Below the pieces are notes generated by a model that was given only the letters and a program-made list of their open reading frames with translations, was not told the DNA's origin and made no database searches. Below, piece after piece: positions 1 to 8,510 of a stretch of 64,000 nt of DNA. This DNA comes from Bacillus sp. JCM 19034 (GTDB lineage: Bacteria; Bacillota; Bacilli; Bacillales; Bacillaceae_D). Every line of letters begins with the position of its first letter. The first letter of the stretch is position 1. Both the position numbers and the translations under genes were made by a program. The DNA is taken from the NCBI RefSeq assembly GCF_001310635.1, contig NZ_BAXR01000003.1, positions 108,261-172,260 on the forward strand, written 5' to 3'.

Positions 1-1139
1 AAATTAAGCCAAGTATATATTTCAGAAATAGTTGTATTTGTATAAATAAGTAATCGTTTTGATTCTTCGATTTTTTCACGGATAATATACTCACTAATAG
101 AGATACCGACTTCTCTTTTAAATAGTGTTGACAAATAATTCTCGTGCATGTTTACTAATTCTGCTAATTTCAGTAGCGTTATTTTCTCATACAAATGCTG
201 GTATATGTAAGACTGACATTTGAGGATAGGGGGTGAATATTGTCTTCGCTTCGTTTCACTTACTTTTTCAGTAAAGGTATAAAGAGCCTTATTCATTAAT
301 TTGAAAGCATCCTTAGAATGTTGTAATTCTTCTAGTTCTTGTATGAACAAATCACTCATTGTATAAGCCGTCTCAGGATGGACACCTCCTTCAATAGACG
401 CTCTTGTAGCCAGAGTAATGACTGATATACTTAAATTTTTCACGTTACGTAAATGGCTCTTCTTGGATAGAACTCCTGCTCGGCCATCAGGTCTATTAAG
501 CCATTTAGTTAGTTCTTCCTTTTGACCATCTTTAATGGATTGCAAAAGTGCTTTTTCCCAACTGTACGTATTATGAAATGAGTTCTCTTGTCTGCTTTTT
601 GAAACAAGAATGTCAGGGTTTTCTTTTATGATAGTTTCACTTTCGTCTATATTATGACCAATAATATCTTCTAGTTTGACTTTTTCCGAGGTAATCATGT
701 AAGTAACTAACATTCCAAGTTGTATTAGTTTGGATTTTTTTACTATTTCTAAAGAGTGATAATAATAATCCAAAGTTTGATATTTCACTTTTAAATGAAG
801 GTCGTGAATCAAACCTTGGATATTATGTTCGGACAATTCATATTCGAGTGTAGGTCCTAAAAGCCAAATTCCTTCATGTTTTTTTCCAACTTTCAATGAG
901 ATGAATTGTTCAAAATAGGGAGTTGACTTATACACTGGTTGATAAGATGGATCTCCATGAAAGGATAAAGATTTGAATAACTCACTGCGTGTTGCATAAA
1001 TTGGGTTAATCACTACAAATTGCGGGTAACTAATGATCGTATTATCGCTATTATTTATATATGATACAGGTATTTTAAGCGTTTGATAAATTAGTCGACC
1101 AATGTAGTGAATATCTTGGTAAGACGATAAATGTTTCAT
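1..1139 (-). CDS. AraC-family transcriptional regulator, C-terminus cut by window edge
   Basis: The reading frame is open for 379 codons from ATG at 1139 to the left edge, after a good ribosome site (AGGAGGGTG, 1149-1157). The last ~70 visible residues read as an AraC-type double helix-turn-helix: LLKLAELVNMHENYLSTLFK is the first HTH with its usual spacing, followed by REVGISISEYI and the start of the second helix pair (TTISEIYTWLNF). The last ~30 residues are missing. The ~300-residue N-terminal part is probably a sensor domain; I recognise no specific motif in it. It is divergent from the sugar symporter at 1347, which makes that transporter its most likely target. The effector is unknown. 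The AraC-family call is firm, the role inferred. Confidence 0.85.
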   Translation of the reverse strand, partial: MKHLSSYQDIHYIGRLIYQTLKIPVSYINNSDNTIISYPQFVVINPIYATRSELFKSLSFHGDPSYQPVYKSTPYFEQFISLKVGKKHEGIWLLGPTLEYELSEHNIQGLIHDLHLKVKYQTLDYYYHSLEIVKKSKLIQLGMLVTYMITSEKVKLEDIIGHNIDESETIIKENPDILVSKSRQENSFHNTYSWEKALLQSIKDGQKEELTKWLNRPDGRAGVLSKKSHLRNVKNLSISVITLATRASIEGGVHPETAYTMSDLFIQELEELQHSKDAFKLMNKALYTFTEKVSETKRRQYSPPILKCQSYIYQHLYEKITLLKLAELVNMHENYLSTLFKREVGISISEYIIREKIEESKRLLIYTNTTISEIYTWLN

Positions 1140-1346
1140 TTAAAACACCCTCCTGTCCCATCAACAATTATGAAAACGCATACAAAAATAGAATTAAATT
1201 TACAATAATTATGAGAATTATACCATAATTTATTAGATGCAGCGATTACAATATGATCAATCAATCGTGAAGGAGGTTTGCAACGGTTCGTAATATGTTC
1301 ACTAACACATCAAAATTTAGACATTGTTATGATAGGGGGAAGTGAA

Positions 1347-2711
1347 ATGGCAGGAGCATTACGTAAAGAAGAAGAGAATTTTGCAAATGGAGGCAGTCCT
1401 TCACAAGGCAGTAATATAAACTTTAAAGAAAAGTTTGGTTATGGATTAGGGGACTTAGCCAGTAATTTGGTCTTTGCGGCAGTATCATCCTTTTTGTTGT
1501 TTTATTATACGGATGTAGCAGGTGCATCTGCAGCGATCGTTGGAACGATTATTTTAGTTTCGAGATTTTTAGATGGATTTACGGATATTGGAATGGGAGC
1601 TTTGGTTGATAAGACAACGTCAAAACATGGAAAAGCTCGTCCATGGCTTTTGTGGATGGCAATTCCATATGCAGTATCTGCATTTCTTTTATTTACTGTT
1701 CCTGATTTTGGTCCAGTTGGTATGCTTATCTATATCGCAATTACGTATAACATTGTTCATATTATTTATACAGCTATAAACATTCCATACGGTGTTTTAA
1801 ATGCCCGAATTACTCAAGATCAATACCAGCGTTCGTCTTTAAATATTTTCAGAATGTTTATGGCTGTTGTTGGTTCAATAATCATTATGAATGTAACAAT
1901 CCCGCTAGTAGACTTTTTTGGTGGTGGAAAGCAAGGCTGGTCAATTACATTTGCTCTTTTTGGAATCCTAGCTGGTATTCTGTTTCTTGTTACTTTTTTT
2001 TGGACCAAAGAGAGAATTGAAAACGTACAACAATCAAAGAATACCGTTTCACTAAAAGTTGGTGTGAAATCATTATTAAAAAATAAATATTGGGTATTAG
2101 CAGTTATTTTTGCCTTAGTAATATATACAGGTAACGGCCTTGGAGGAGGATTAGGTGTATATTACGCTCAATACATTTTAGATAATCCGGCATTAGTAGG
2201 CCCGCTAGGATTAGCAGGAATGTTCCCTGTAGTCATTGGCTTAATCTTTGTTGGTCCAATTATAAAAAAATTTGGTAAACGGAATTCAATGATTGGCGGT
2301 TTATTGTTTGGACTATTAGGAACTGTTGTAATATTAATTGATCCAACTAATTTCTTATTTGTCTTAATAGGTTCTGTCATTCGAGGCATTGGTGGAGTAC
2401 CAGTAGCAGCATCGTTTTTTGCCATGCTTGCTGATACAATTGAATATGGTGAATGGAAAAGTGGGGTGCGTACGGAAGGTCTTGTTTACAGTGCTGGAAG
2501 CTTTGGTACAAAGGTTGGTATGGGCTTAGGAGCTGCTATTATGGGCTGGTGTCTAGCTGCAAGTGGTTATGTAGGTGGAGCAGTGGAGCAGTCTAGTAGT
2601 GCTATTACAATGATTGTATTTTTGTTTGTCTGGGTTCCTGTTATTTTTACAGTTATACAGCTTACAATCTTAGCTTTTATAAATTGGATAAAATCTATCC
2701 AAGCATTTTGA
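1347..2711 (+). CDS. GPH-family glycoside/pentoside/hexuronide:cation symporter
   Basis: A 454-residue multipass membrane protein of the MelB/XynB/YicJ-type branch of the major facilitator superfamily, which imports a glycoside or oligosaccharide with Na+ or H+. Family marks are the N-terminal FGYGLGDLASNLVF, then FLDGFTDIGMGALVDKTTSK, the loop GKARPWLLW, and near the C-terminus MLADTIEYGEWKSGVRTEGL. I chose ATG at 1347 because AGGGGGA (1334-1340) sits six bases upstream. An in-frame TTG at 1278 would have the AGGAGG almost touching it. It is divergent from the AraC-type regulator and stands alone before a terminator. The substrate cannot be read from sequence; a xyloside, glucuronide or similar plant-wall sugar fits the glycan theme of the window. 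Confidence 0.88.
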   Translation: MAGALRKEEENFANGGSPSQGSNINFKEKFGYGLGDLASNLVFAAVSSFLLFYYTDVAGASAAIVGTIILVSRFLDGFTDIGMGALVDKTTSKHGKARPWLLWMAIPYAVSAFLLFTVPDFGPVGMLIYIAITYNIVHIIYTAINIPYGVLNARITQDQYQRSSLNIFRMFMAVVGSIIIMNVTIPLVDFFGGGKQGWSITFALFGILAGILFLVTFFWTKERIENVQQSKNTVSLKVGVKSLLKNKYWVLAVIFALVIYTGNGLGGGLGVYYAQYILDNPALVGPLGLAGMFPVVIGLIFVGPIIKKFGKRNSMIGGLLFGLLGTVVILIDPTNFLFVLIGSVIRGIGGVPVAASFFAMLADTIEYGEWKSGVRTEGLVYSAGSFGTKVGMGLGAAIMGWCLAASGYVGGAVEQSSSAITMIVFLFVWVPVIFTVIQLTILAFINWIKSIQAF

Positions 2712-2760
2712 AAGAATTAAATGAAAGAAAGAATGGATGATTAGGAATATATAGTTCATA

Positions 2761-2799
2761 AAGCCGATAATGGAGCTGGGTCTCCTTATTGGCTTTTTT
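2761..2799 (+). terminator. Rho-independent terminator after the GPH symporter
   Basis: The arms AAGCCGATAATGGAG and CTCCTTATTGGCTT form a near-perfect stem with a GGGT-type loop, followed directly by a T run. Confidence 0.85.
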
Positions 2800-2912
2800 C
2801 ATTAAGATTGGAAGCACGTATCCTGAATGGATTTGATAAGTCTTGGATAATATGTGTCCTAAAACTAACGATGTAATGATAAGTAATTTTTTTAGAAGGT
2901 TTACATGTAGTG

Positions 2913-2969
2913 TTGACATGTAAAATAAAACGATGGTAACATTTCTATAGACCGACAGTCGGTCTATAG
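2913..2969 (+). promoter_or_regulatory. Promoter overlapped by a 25-bp perfect palindromic TetR-type operator
   Basis: TTGACA (2913-2918) and TAACAT (2937-2942) are 18 bp apart. Right after them lies a perfect inverted repeat, 2945-2969, with 12-bp arms (left arm CTATAGACCGAC) around a single central A. The GACCGACAGTCGGTC core is typical of TetR-family operators. Its place at the expected transcription start suits repression of the TetR remnant and the ABC exporter genes behind it. Confidence 0.8.
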
Positions 2970-2982
2970 GTGAGGTGATTTA

Positions 2983-3260
2983 TTGAGGGTAATAAAAAAT
3001 ACAGTACAACGGTGCAATGAAAAAAACGAAAGGTTTTGCTGGAACGACTTATCAAGACATATTGGGGGAAATAGGAATTGCTAAAGGGACGTTTATTACT
3101 ACTTTCAATCGAAAGTGGAAGTAATGGATGGGATTGTCAGGTGCTTTATAAATAAGGGAGTTACGGACGTTGAACGCGTCGCAAAAAACTCGGGTTTAAA
3201 AGTTCCTGAATAACTTTTTCATATTCTAATGTCACAAAATCAAGATGATCAAAAGATGCA
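2983..3260 (+). pseudogene. Decayed TetR-family regulator
   Basis: Pieces of a TetR N-terminal DNA-binding domain are clear but lie in different frames. From 3029, GFAGTTYQDILGEIGIAKGTF reads open in one frame (ATG at 3017). It then needs one extra base near 3091 to continue as YYYFQSKVEVMDGIV, and that frame meets TAA at 3211-3213. A tail resembling LFHILMSQNQDDQKMQI follows in the same frame. The region between the probable TTG start (2983) and the HTH is too short, and the C-terminal ligand-binding half (about 100 residues) is absent. Unlike the single-base breaks elsewhere in the window, this gene has several lesions and a missing half, so I call it a true pseudogene. Confidence 0.8.
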
Positions 3261-3281
3261 AATTAGAAGGAGATGATTCAA

Positions 3282-3467
3282 ATGAATAAAGAGGAATTGG
3301 TACATCTAGTATCAGGACAGTCAGGTGTAGAAAAAGATATTTGTGAAAGAGTATTAAACGCTTTTGAAGAGGTGCTAAGTGACGAGTTAGCCCATTCAAA
3401 GGGGTTTGGGGATGCTCTGGATAAAGTACAACAATTAGTAAGCTTTTTCAATAAAAGGAAAGGGTGA
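3282..3467 (+). CDS. Small protein resembling the N-terminal helical part of HU
   Basis: A 61-residue protein starting at ATG 3282 behind AGAAGGAG. Its first ~35 residues (MNKEELVHLVSGQSGV, then KDICERVLNAFEEVL) resemble the helical N-terminus of HU/IHF proteins, but the DNA-binding beta arm and the GFG...R signature of HU are missing. The rest is a short helix ending in FFNKRKG. It sits seven bases before the ABC exporter ATPase and probably shares its transcript. It may be a stand-alone HU-like helical domain or an unrelated small regulator. The similarity is by eye only. Confidence 0.5.
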   Translation: MNKEELVHLVSGQSGVEKDICERVLNAFEEVLSDELAHSKGFGDALDKVQQLVSFFNKRKG

Positions 3468-3473
3468 TTTACG

Positions 3474-4388
3474 TTGGTTCCGATTATCGTTGTCGATGAT
3501 TTTGTAAAGAAATACGGCAACTTTACGGCCGTTGATCATGTGTCCTTTGAAGTGGAAAGTGGTACTATTTTTGCTTTCTTAGGGCCTAATGGGGCAGGAA
3601 AAAGTACGACTATAAATACGCTATGTACGATTGTTGATAAGAACGCTGGTACGTTATTAATTGATGGAAAAGATGTAAGTGAGCAGAAGGAAGAAGTGAG
3701 AAAGATGATTGGCGTTGTTTTTCAAGATTCTACATTAGATGCAAAAATGACTGTTGAAGAAAATTTAATGATGCATGGGCACTTTTACAATATGTCTCGA
3801 ACATTAATGAAGGAAAGAATAACATTTGTATTAGAGTTGGTTGAAATGCTTCCATGGAAAAAAGCGATGATTCAACAACTTTCAGGAGGGATGAAGAGAA
3901 GAGTTGAGATAGCGAGAAGTCTTTTGCACCTTCCAAAGGTGTTGTTTCTAGATGAACCGACGACAGGTCTCGATCCTCAGACGAGAGCGAATATATGGGA
4001 GTATTTAATCAAGCTTCAAAGGGAGCATCAGATGACGATTTTCTTAACGACTCATTATATGGATGAGGCTGAAATCAGTGATCAAGTAGCCATTATGGAT
4101 CATGGAAAAATTGTTGCACTTGATACTCCACAACGATTAAAACAATTGTACACGAAAGATAGAGCTGCGATTGTGAGTGATGATCCAGTTAAATTTGCTG
4201 CAGTGTTAACTGACGAAGGCTTTCGTTACGAAAAGAATCGAAATACATTCAATATTGAAGTTGAACATTCTTCACAATTAATCCGCTTTTTAACAAAATA
4301 CCAGCCGCTAATTTCTGATATTGAAATTAAGAAAGGAACGTTAAATGATGTCTTCCTTACGATAACAGGTAAAGAGATGAGGGGGTAA
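3474..4388 (+). CDS. ABC exporter ATPase, DrrA/CcmA type
   Basis: A 304-residue ATP-binding subunit of an ABC-2 exporter of the daunorubicin-resistance (DrrA) type. Visible motifs are Walker A GPNGAGKST (residues 38-45), the Q-loop VFQDSTLD, signature LSGGMKRRVE, Walker B VLFLDEPTTGLDP and the switch TTHYMDEAE. The ~75-residue C-terminal extension after the ATPase core is typical of DrrA. Translation probably starts at TTG 3474, since no ATG lies near and AAAGGGTGA precedes it. The permease starts five bases after its stop. The exported compound is unknown; drug or lipid export is usual in this family. The upstream TetR operator suggests induction by the exported substrate. Confidence 0.9.
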   Translation: MVPIIVVDDFVKKYGNFTAVDHVSFEVESGTIFAFLGPNGAGKSTTINTLCTIVDKNAGTLLIDGKDVSEQKEEVRKMIGVVFQDSTLDAKMTVEENLMMHGHFYNMSRTLMKERITFVLELVEMLPWKKAMIQQLSGGMKRRVEIARSLLHLPKVLFLDEPTTGLDPQTRANIWEYLIKLQREHQMTIFLTTHYMDEAEISDQVAIMDHGKIVALDTPQRLKQLYTKDRAAIVSDDPVKFAAVLTDEGFRYEKNRNTFNIEVEHSSQLIRFLTKYQPLISDIEIKKGTLNDVFLTITGKEMRG

Positions 4389-4393
4389 ATAGA

Positions 4394-5231
4394 ATGCGAG
4401 TCGTGTTTGCATTGTGGAGTCGACATGTACGATTGTTTATACGTAATCGTGTTCAACTCGTACTTATTTTGATTATGCCAATTTTCTATTTGTATCTATT
4501 AAGTGCTATTTTTCAAAGCACACAAATTACAAATACGGTTAGTTATGTATTAGCAGGGATCATCATTATTGTCGTTTTTCAAACCTCACTAAATATTGCG
4601 ACTTCGACGATTGATGATATTGTTTCAGGTTATATGAAAGAAATTTTGGTAAGTCCGGTAAAACGAGTTCAAATTGCGATTGGACAAATTTTAGCATCAA
4701 CAACGATAGCAACATTTCAGGGGATCATGATTTTAATAGTCGGTGCCTTTATTGGTATGACTTATACTTCAGTGTTTACGCCAATTGCATTAGTTGCGTT
4801 TATGATATTTGTTGGTCTTGTGTTTTCATCGTTTGGCCTCTTTTTAGCAGCATCGATAAAAAATGCACAAACATTTCAAATTGCTTCAACTGCTATTACG
4901 ATTCCGGTTACGTTCTTATGCGGTGTCTATATACCTCTTAGTTTACTTCCAGAAGGGCTACAAATGTTGGCTTTATTTAACCCAATGACCTATGCCGCCT
5001 CTTTCTTTCGTACCCTTAGCTTAGAAAAAATGTCTCAGCCAATTGATGAATTACTCGTTGAACAGCTTGCTTTTGAAGTTCATACTTTTATCATTACACC
5101 ACAAATGAGTATTTGGATCATTGTGGCGTTTCGGTTTACTGTTTTTAATCCTTTCAACCTTTGCTTTTTCAAAAGTTGATTTTTCAAGTATGAACCGTGG
5201 AAACGTTCAAAAAGATATATTCCAACAATAG
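4394..5231 (+). CDS. ABC-2 type permease, DrrB type (apparent frameshift near 5132)
   Basis: An integral membrane permease with about six hydrophobic segments, partner of the ATPase just upstream. It carries the ABC-2 signature region (DIVSGYMKEILVSPVKRVQIAIGQ and later LFNPMTYAASFFRT). The frame starting at 4394 ends at 5179 with an atypical tail. If one base near C5132 is skipped, the protein runs on as GLLFLILSTFAFSKVDFSSM and ends at 5231, which is the normal hydrophobic C-terminus of DrrB. I therefore extend the gene to 5231. This is one of the few apparent one-base insertions in the window; most others are losses. Confidence 0.85.
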
Positions 5232-5368
5232 TAAAGTTAGATTGTCACATAAAATGAAGTGTTGATATGAAATGAGAAAAAGTCAATTTAACTCTGTTCA
5301 TTATCAGATGAGGGAGAAGTGTTTGTTCTAATTAAAGGTTTTTTATATCAAATATTTATATGAACTAG

Positions 5369-5399
5369 AAGACAGAGTCATAGATGCTCTGTCTTTTTT
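5369..5399 (+). terminator. Rho-independent terminator
   Basis: A perfect 9-bp stem, AAGACAGAG with CTCTGTCTT, and a 9-base loop, then six T. It lies 138 bases after the exporter permease and closes that transcript. Confidence 0.85.
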
Positions 5400-5537
5400 G
5401 TGTCGGTAATGATACAACGCTTGGTCTTTTTCAGTAGATAAACTTACAACAAAGTAGAAATAATCTGACGAAACACTATAAAATTATCAATATTCAACAA
5501 AAAAGAAATTCAATTATGTCAAGTTGCCCTAATTAAT

Positions 5538-5604
5538 CTCTGTTTTCTAAGTGCTAACATAATGTCATAGAAAAAAAGCTACTAAGAAAACAGAGGTGGT
5601 ACAG
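5538..5604 (+). promoter_or_regulatory. 5' leader hairpin that covers the ribosome-binding site of the ring-degradation operon
   Basis: CTCTGTTTTCT (5538-5548) and AGAAAACAGAG (5585-5595) are perfect 11-bp inverted repeats. The right arm ends inside the ribosome site AGAGGTGG (5593-5600) of the gene that starts at 5605. Folding would bury the start of the Shine-Dalgarno sequence. It could instead be a DNA operator for a dimeric regulator, such as the operon's own PucR protein. Confidence 0.55.
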
Positions 5605-6651
5605 ATGAACTATCAATTAATTCGCTGTGATATGGAGCATCCAGGTGATGTATCCTCTTTACAATCGTTACTAGAGAAAGGGAAAGTGAAAGCAGAAACA
5701 ATTAAAGCGATCATTGCACAAACAGAAGGAGACGGCTATGCAAGAGGGTATGCGACTTTAGCGTTTCAAAATCTACTATCTTCATATTTAGAAATAAGTA
5801 AAGAGGACGTTTTTGAGCAAATTCCAATGATGATGATTGGGAAAACAGGTGGTTTAATGACGCCGCATTATACTCTTTTTATCAAAGAGGACGATTGTAT
5901 TGAATGGGTTTCAGAAGAGAAACGATTTGCCTTCGGGGTGGCATCGACACCGATTTTGAAACGTAATGAAATAGGCACAGTAAAGCAAGTTGATTATGTG
6001 ACTGAAGCAGTAATACAAGCGATGAAAGAGGCAAATATCGATTCTTTTGAAGATGTGAAATGTGTGGAGGTGAAATGTCCGTGGGGAGACGGAGGGAGTT
6101 TAGCGAAGGCCGCTTCAGCATTAGGGTCTGCCATTGCTTTAAAGGAGATCGAACGTCATAAAGTTTCTCAGGATAGCTTAAATCAAGATCACTCTCTTTT
6201 TTCTTTAAAAACCTCTGTATCTGCCGGGCAGGAGCAGGTTTCCGCTCGTGTTATCGTTATGGGAAATTCACGTTCCTCCTCAAGTGATTTATACATTGGG
6301 GCTGGTGTAATGGAAGATGCTCTTGATCTGAATGGGTTAAGAGAAGCCTTTGTAAATGCTGGATTAGAAGGCGGTACACCTTTATCTGATGAGGAGAGGG
6401 AAAGGGTTGTCCAAGTATTTGTAAATGCAGGAGCGGATGCACTGTCTACCGTTCGCGGAAAGCGGCATACAATGCACACCGATGCATTAGCAATGCATTC
6501 AGGTATATTAGCGAAAGCTGTTGCCAATGCGGTTGTTGGTAGTTTCGTTGGGGAAACGCGTATTTTATGTTCAGCTGGATCTGAGCATCAAGGACCACAA
6601 GGTTCTAATTTAGTTTCACCTGTTATTCGCGTAAAGGGGGATGCTCTATGA
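5605..6651 (+). CDS. Ring-opening amidohydrolase (cyanuric acid amidohydrolase/barbiturase family)
   Basis: A 348-residue member of the AtzD/TrzD/barbiturase family, enzymes that open a six-membered cyclic amide by hydrolysis: cyanuric acid to carboxybiuret/biuret, or barbiturate to ureidomalonate. The three-fold repeated architecture shows in IGKTGGLMTPHYTLF (about 80-95), KCPWGDGGSLAKAASALGSA (about 150-170), VIVMGNSRSSSSDLYIGAG with GVMEDALDL (about 218-245), KRHTMHTDALAMHSG and the C-terminal SAGSEHQGPQG. Length matches the family. I take ATG 5605 rather than GTG 5596, because AGAGGTGG precedes it. It is the first gene of a tight cluster and overlaps the next gene by four bases (ATGA). 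Family is firm; substrate (s-triazine, barbiturate or other cyclic imide) is not decided by the sequence. Confidence 0.85.
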   Translation: MNYQLIRCDMEHPGDVSSLQSLLEKGKVKAETIKAIIAQTEGDGYARGYATLAFQNLLSSYLEISKEDVFEQIPMMMIGKTGGLMTPHYTLFIKEDDCIEWVSEEKRFAFGVASTPILKRNEIGTVKQVDYVTEAVIQAMKEANIDSFEDVKCVEVKCPWGDGGSLAKAASALGSAIALKEIERHKVSQDSLNQDHSLFSLKTSVSAGQEQVSARVIVMGNSRSSSSDLYIGAGVMEDALDLNGLREAFVNAGLEGGTPLSDEERERVVQVFVNAGADALSTVRGKRHTMHTDALAMHSGILAKAVANAVVGSFVGETRILCSAGSEHQGPQGSNLVSPVIRVKGDAL

Positions 6652-7655
6652 AATTATCAGGTTGGATGAACTATCACGCTCACATTGATAAAGGGTTCTT
6701 ACCTCCGCCCTTTCGTTATAAAGATGCACCTGCACCAACTCGAGCAGAATGGACACGAGAGGCAAAAATGTTGATGACCAAAAAAGAAATAAAGGAAGCA
6801 GCTGAAAAAGCATTAGCGAAAATGCAATATTATGGAACCGTATATGTACGGACTCATGTTGATGTTGATCCATTATTTGAATTAAGGGCGGTTGAAGCAC
6901 TGAAGGAATTACAAGAAGAATGGAAAGACCGGATTGTAATCGATTTGATCGCTTTCAATCAAGAGGGATTTGATCGTTATCCTGAGACTGAAGTGTTATT
7001 AAAAGAAGCAGTGCAGTTAGGTGTTCAAGGGATTGGTGGACATACAAGTATGGATCAAGAAGGCCAGAAACATATTGACAAAACGATTCAATTAGCTTCT
7101 CTAGCCAATCTTGATTGGATTGAATTTCATACAGATGAAACAGGTCGGATTGATGATTTTAACCTTCCTTATTTAGCAAAGGTGACGAAGGAACATGGAC
7201 TTGGCTCAAAGGTTACGGCCATTCATTGTTGTTCACTTGCTAACGTTGAAGAAAAAGTAGCGATGGAGGCGATAGAAGCAGTTGCGGATTCAGGAATGAC
7301 CGTGACAACTTGTCCAACCGCGATTGCAACACGATCTTTAACTCGAGTAAAGGATTTAGCTAATGCTGGAGTAAAAATTCAGATTGGTTCAGATAATTTA
7401 CGTGATCATTTCAACCCGCTAGGAAGTGGCAATATGCTGCAATACGGTCAATTGCTTGCATATGTACAGCGTTTTTACGAGCCTGAGGAAATGAGTGAAA
7501 TCATCAATTGGCTGTCAGCTCGGCCCGATCTAGAAACGGTGCAAGAGAGGTTAAAGGAAATTAAATATTATCCGACGTATGATCTAAAGCTCAAAAGTGA
7601 ATTGTTAGCCGAGGCACCAGCACCTGTATCACTTAAAGCGCAGGTTGCTCTGTAA
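6648..7655 (+). CDS. Cytosine-deaminase-like metal-dependent amidohydrolase
   Basis: A 335-residue amidohydrolase-superfamily TIM barrel of the CodA/AtzC/creatinine-deaminase type. Metal and catalytic motifs are NYHAHIDKG (HxH at residues 10-12), THVDVDP, EFHTDE, AIHCCS and IGSDNLRDHF (the Asp). The HxH lies only ten residues from the start, so the N-terminal beta-sandwich strands of cytosine deaminase are missing and the protein is shorter than the usual ~400-430 residues. It overlaps the ring-opening amidohydrolase by four bases, so the two are almost surely co-translated. A deaminase or dealkylaminase that makes the cyclic imide substrate for ring opening (compare AtzC feeding AtzD in s-triazine breakdown) is the natural reading, by inference. 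Confidence 0.82.
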   Translation: MKLSGWMNYHAHIDKGFLPPPFRYKDAPAPTRAEWTREAKMLMTKKEIKEAAEKALAKMQYYGTVYVRTHVDVDPLFELRAVEALKELQEEWKDRIVIDLIAFNQEGFDRYPETEVLLKEAVQLGVQGIGGHTSMDQEGQKHIDKTIQLASLANLDWIEFHTDETGRIDDFNLPYLAKVTKEHGLGSKVTAIHCCSLANVEEKVAMEAIEAVADSGMTVTTCPTAIATRSLTRVKDLANAGVKIQIGSDNLRDHFNPLGSGNMLQYGQLLAYVQRFYEPEEMSEIINWLSARPDLETVQERLKEIKYYPTYDLKLKSELLAEAPAPVSLKAQVAL

Positions 7656-7681
7656 TCTTTATTTGAAGGGAGGATACGTAA

Positions 7682-8509
7682 ATGGAGAGTAAGACAGAAG
7701 TGGCTATTATGAAAAAAATAGATAGGAGTGAAAAACGAGTTGTGACAATTCCTAGATTTGTTTGGGCGTTGCTTACATTATTAGGTGCAGTGGTAGTATG
7801 GCAAATGTTGACGATTTTATTAGATATACCGAGTTATCTTTTGCCATCTCCTTTAGATATTGGGACACGATTTGTACTAGATTTTCAAATGTTATTTTCA
7901 CATTCAATCACGACAGTGACAGAGGTGTTACTAGGGTTTAGTCTAAGCCTAGTCATCGCCATCCCGCTAGCAATTTCAATCGTCTATTCTCGTTATCTGG
8001 CTAATTCCTTATATCCAATTTTAATCGGAATTCAATGTATACCGATGGTATCGATTGCACCAATTCTAGTCATTTGGTTTGGCTATGGTTTAACGACTAA
8101 AATATTGCTTGCCTGTTTAATTTCATTCTTCCCAATCGTCATTAACTCAGTTGTTGGCTTTCGGTCATTGGACAAAGATATGCATGATTTAGGAAAATCA
8201 ATTGGTATCTCAGAATGGAAGGTTTTCTTCTATCTTCGCCTCCCTAACGCTTTACCTCACTTATTTGGTGGGTTTAAAGTAGGGATAACTTTAGCAGTTG
8301 TTGGTGCAATTGTCGGAGAGTTTGTTGCTTCTGAGCATGGGCTTGGCTATTTACAGTTAACCGCAAATGCCCGGTTAGATACGCCGCTTGTGTTTGCAAC
8401 ATTAGTCGCACTAGCGATTATCGGGATGCTATTATTCAGTATTGTTCATCTATTCGAACGAATACTTATGCCTTGGTACCACGAAAATAAAGCCGGAGGA
8501 GGGAGATAA
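7682..8509 (+). CDS. NitT/TauT-type ABC importer permease
   Basis: A 275-residue permease of the SsuC/TauC/ThiX type with about six membrane segments. The conserved cytoplasmic EAA-like loop is DLGKSIGISEWKVFFYLRLP. ATG 7682 follows GGGAGG at a spacing of about eight. The stop codon runs into the ATPase gene, which starts one base later. With the ATPase and binding protein it forms a complete importer. Relatives carry nitrate, taurine, thiamine precursors, pyrimidines or flavins. The cluster suggests that this one brings in the ring compound degraded by the neighbouring hydrolases. Confidence 0.88.
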   Translation: MESKTEVAIMKKIDRSEKRVVTIPRFVWALLTLLGAVVVWQMLTILLDIPSYLLPSPLDIGTRFVLDFQMLFSHSITTVTEVLLGFSLSLVIAIPLAISIVYSRYLANSLYPILIGIQCIPMVSIAPILVIWFGYGLTTKILLACLISFFPIVINSVVGFRSLDKDMHDLGKSIGISEWKVFFYLRLPNALPHLFGGFKVGITLAVVGAIVGEFVASEHGLGYLQLTANARLDTPLVFATLVALAIIGMLLFSIVHLFERILMPWYHENKAGGGR

Positions 8510-8510
8510 A

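Larger units (their letters stand above)
5232..5604. other. Intergenic region between the exporter and the ring-degradation operon
   Basis: No coding sequence is visible. It holds a terminator (5369-5399) and the promoter/leader of the next operon with a ribosome-site-covering inverted repeat (5538-5595). Confidence 0.7.
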
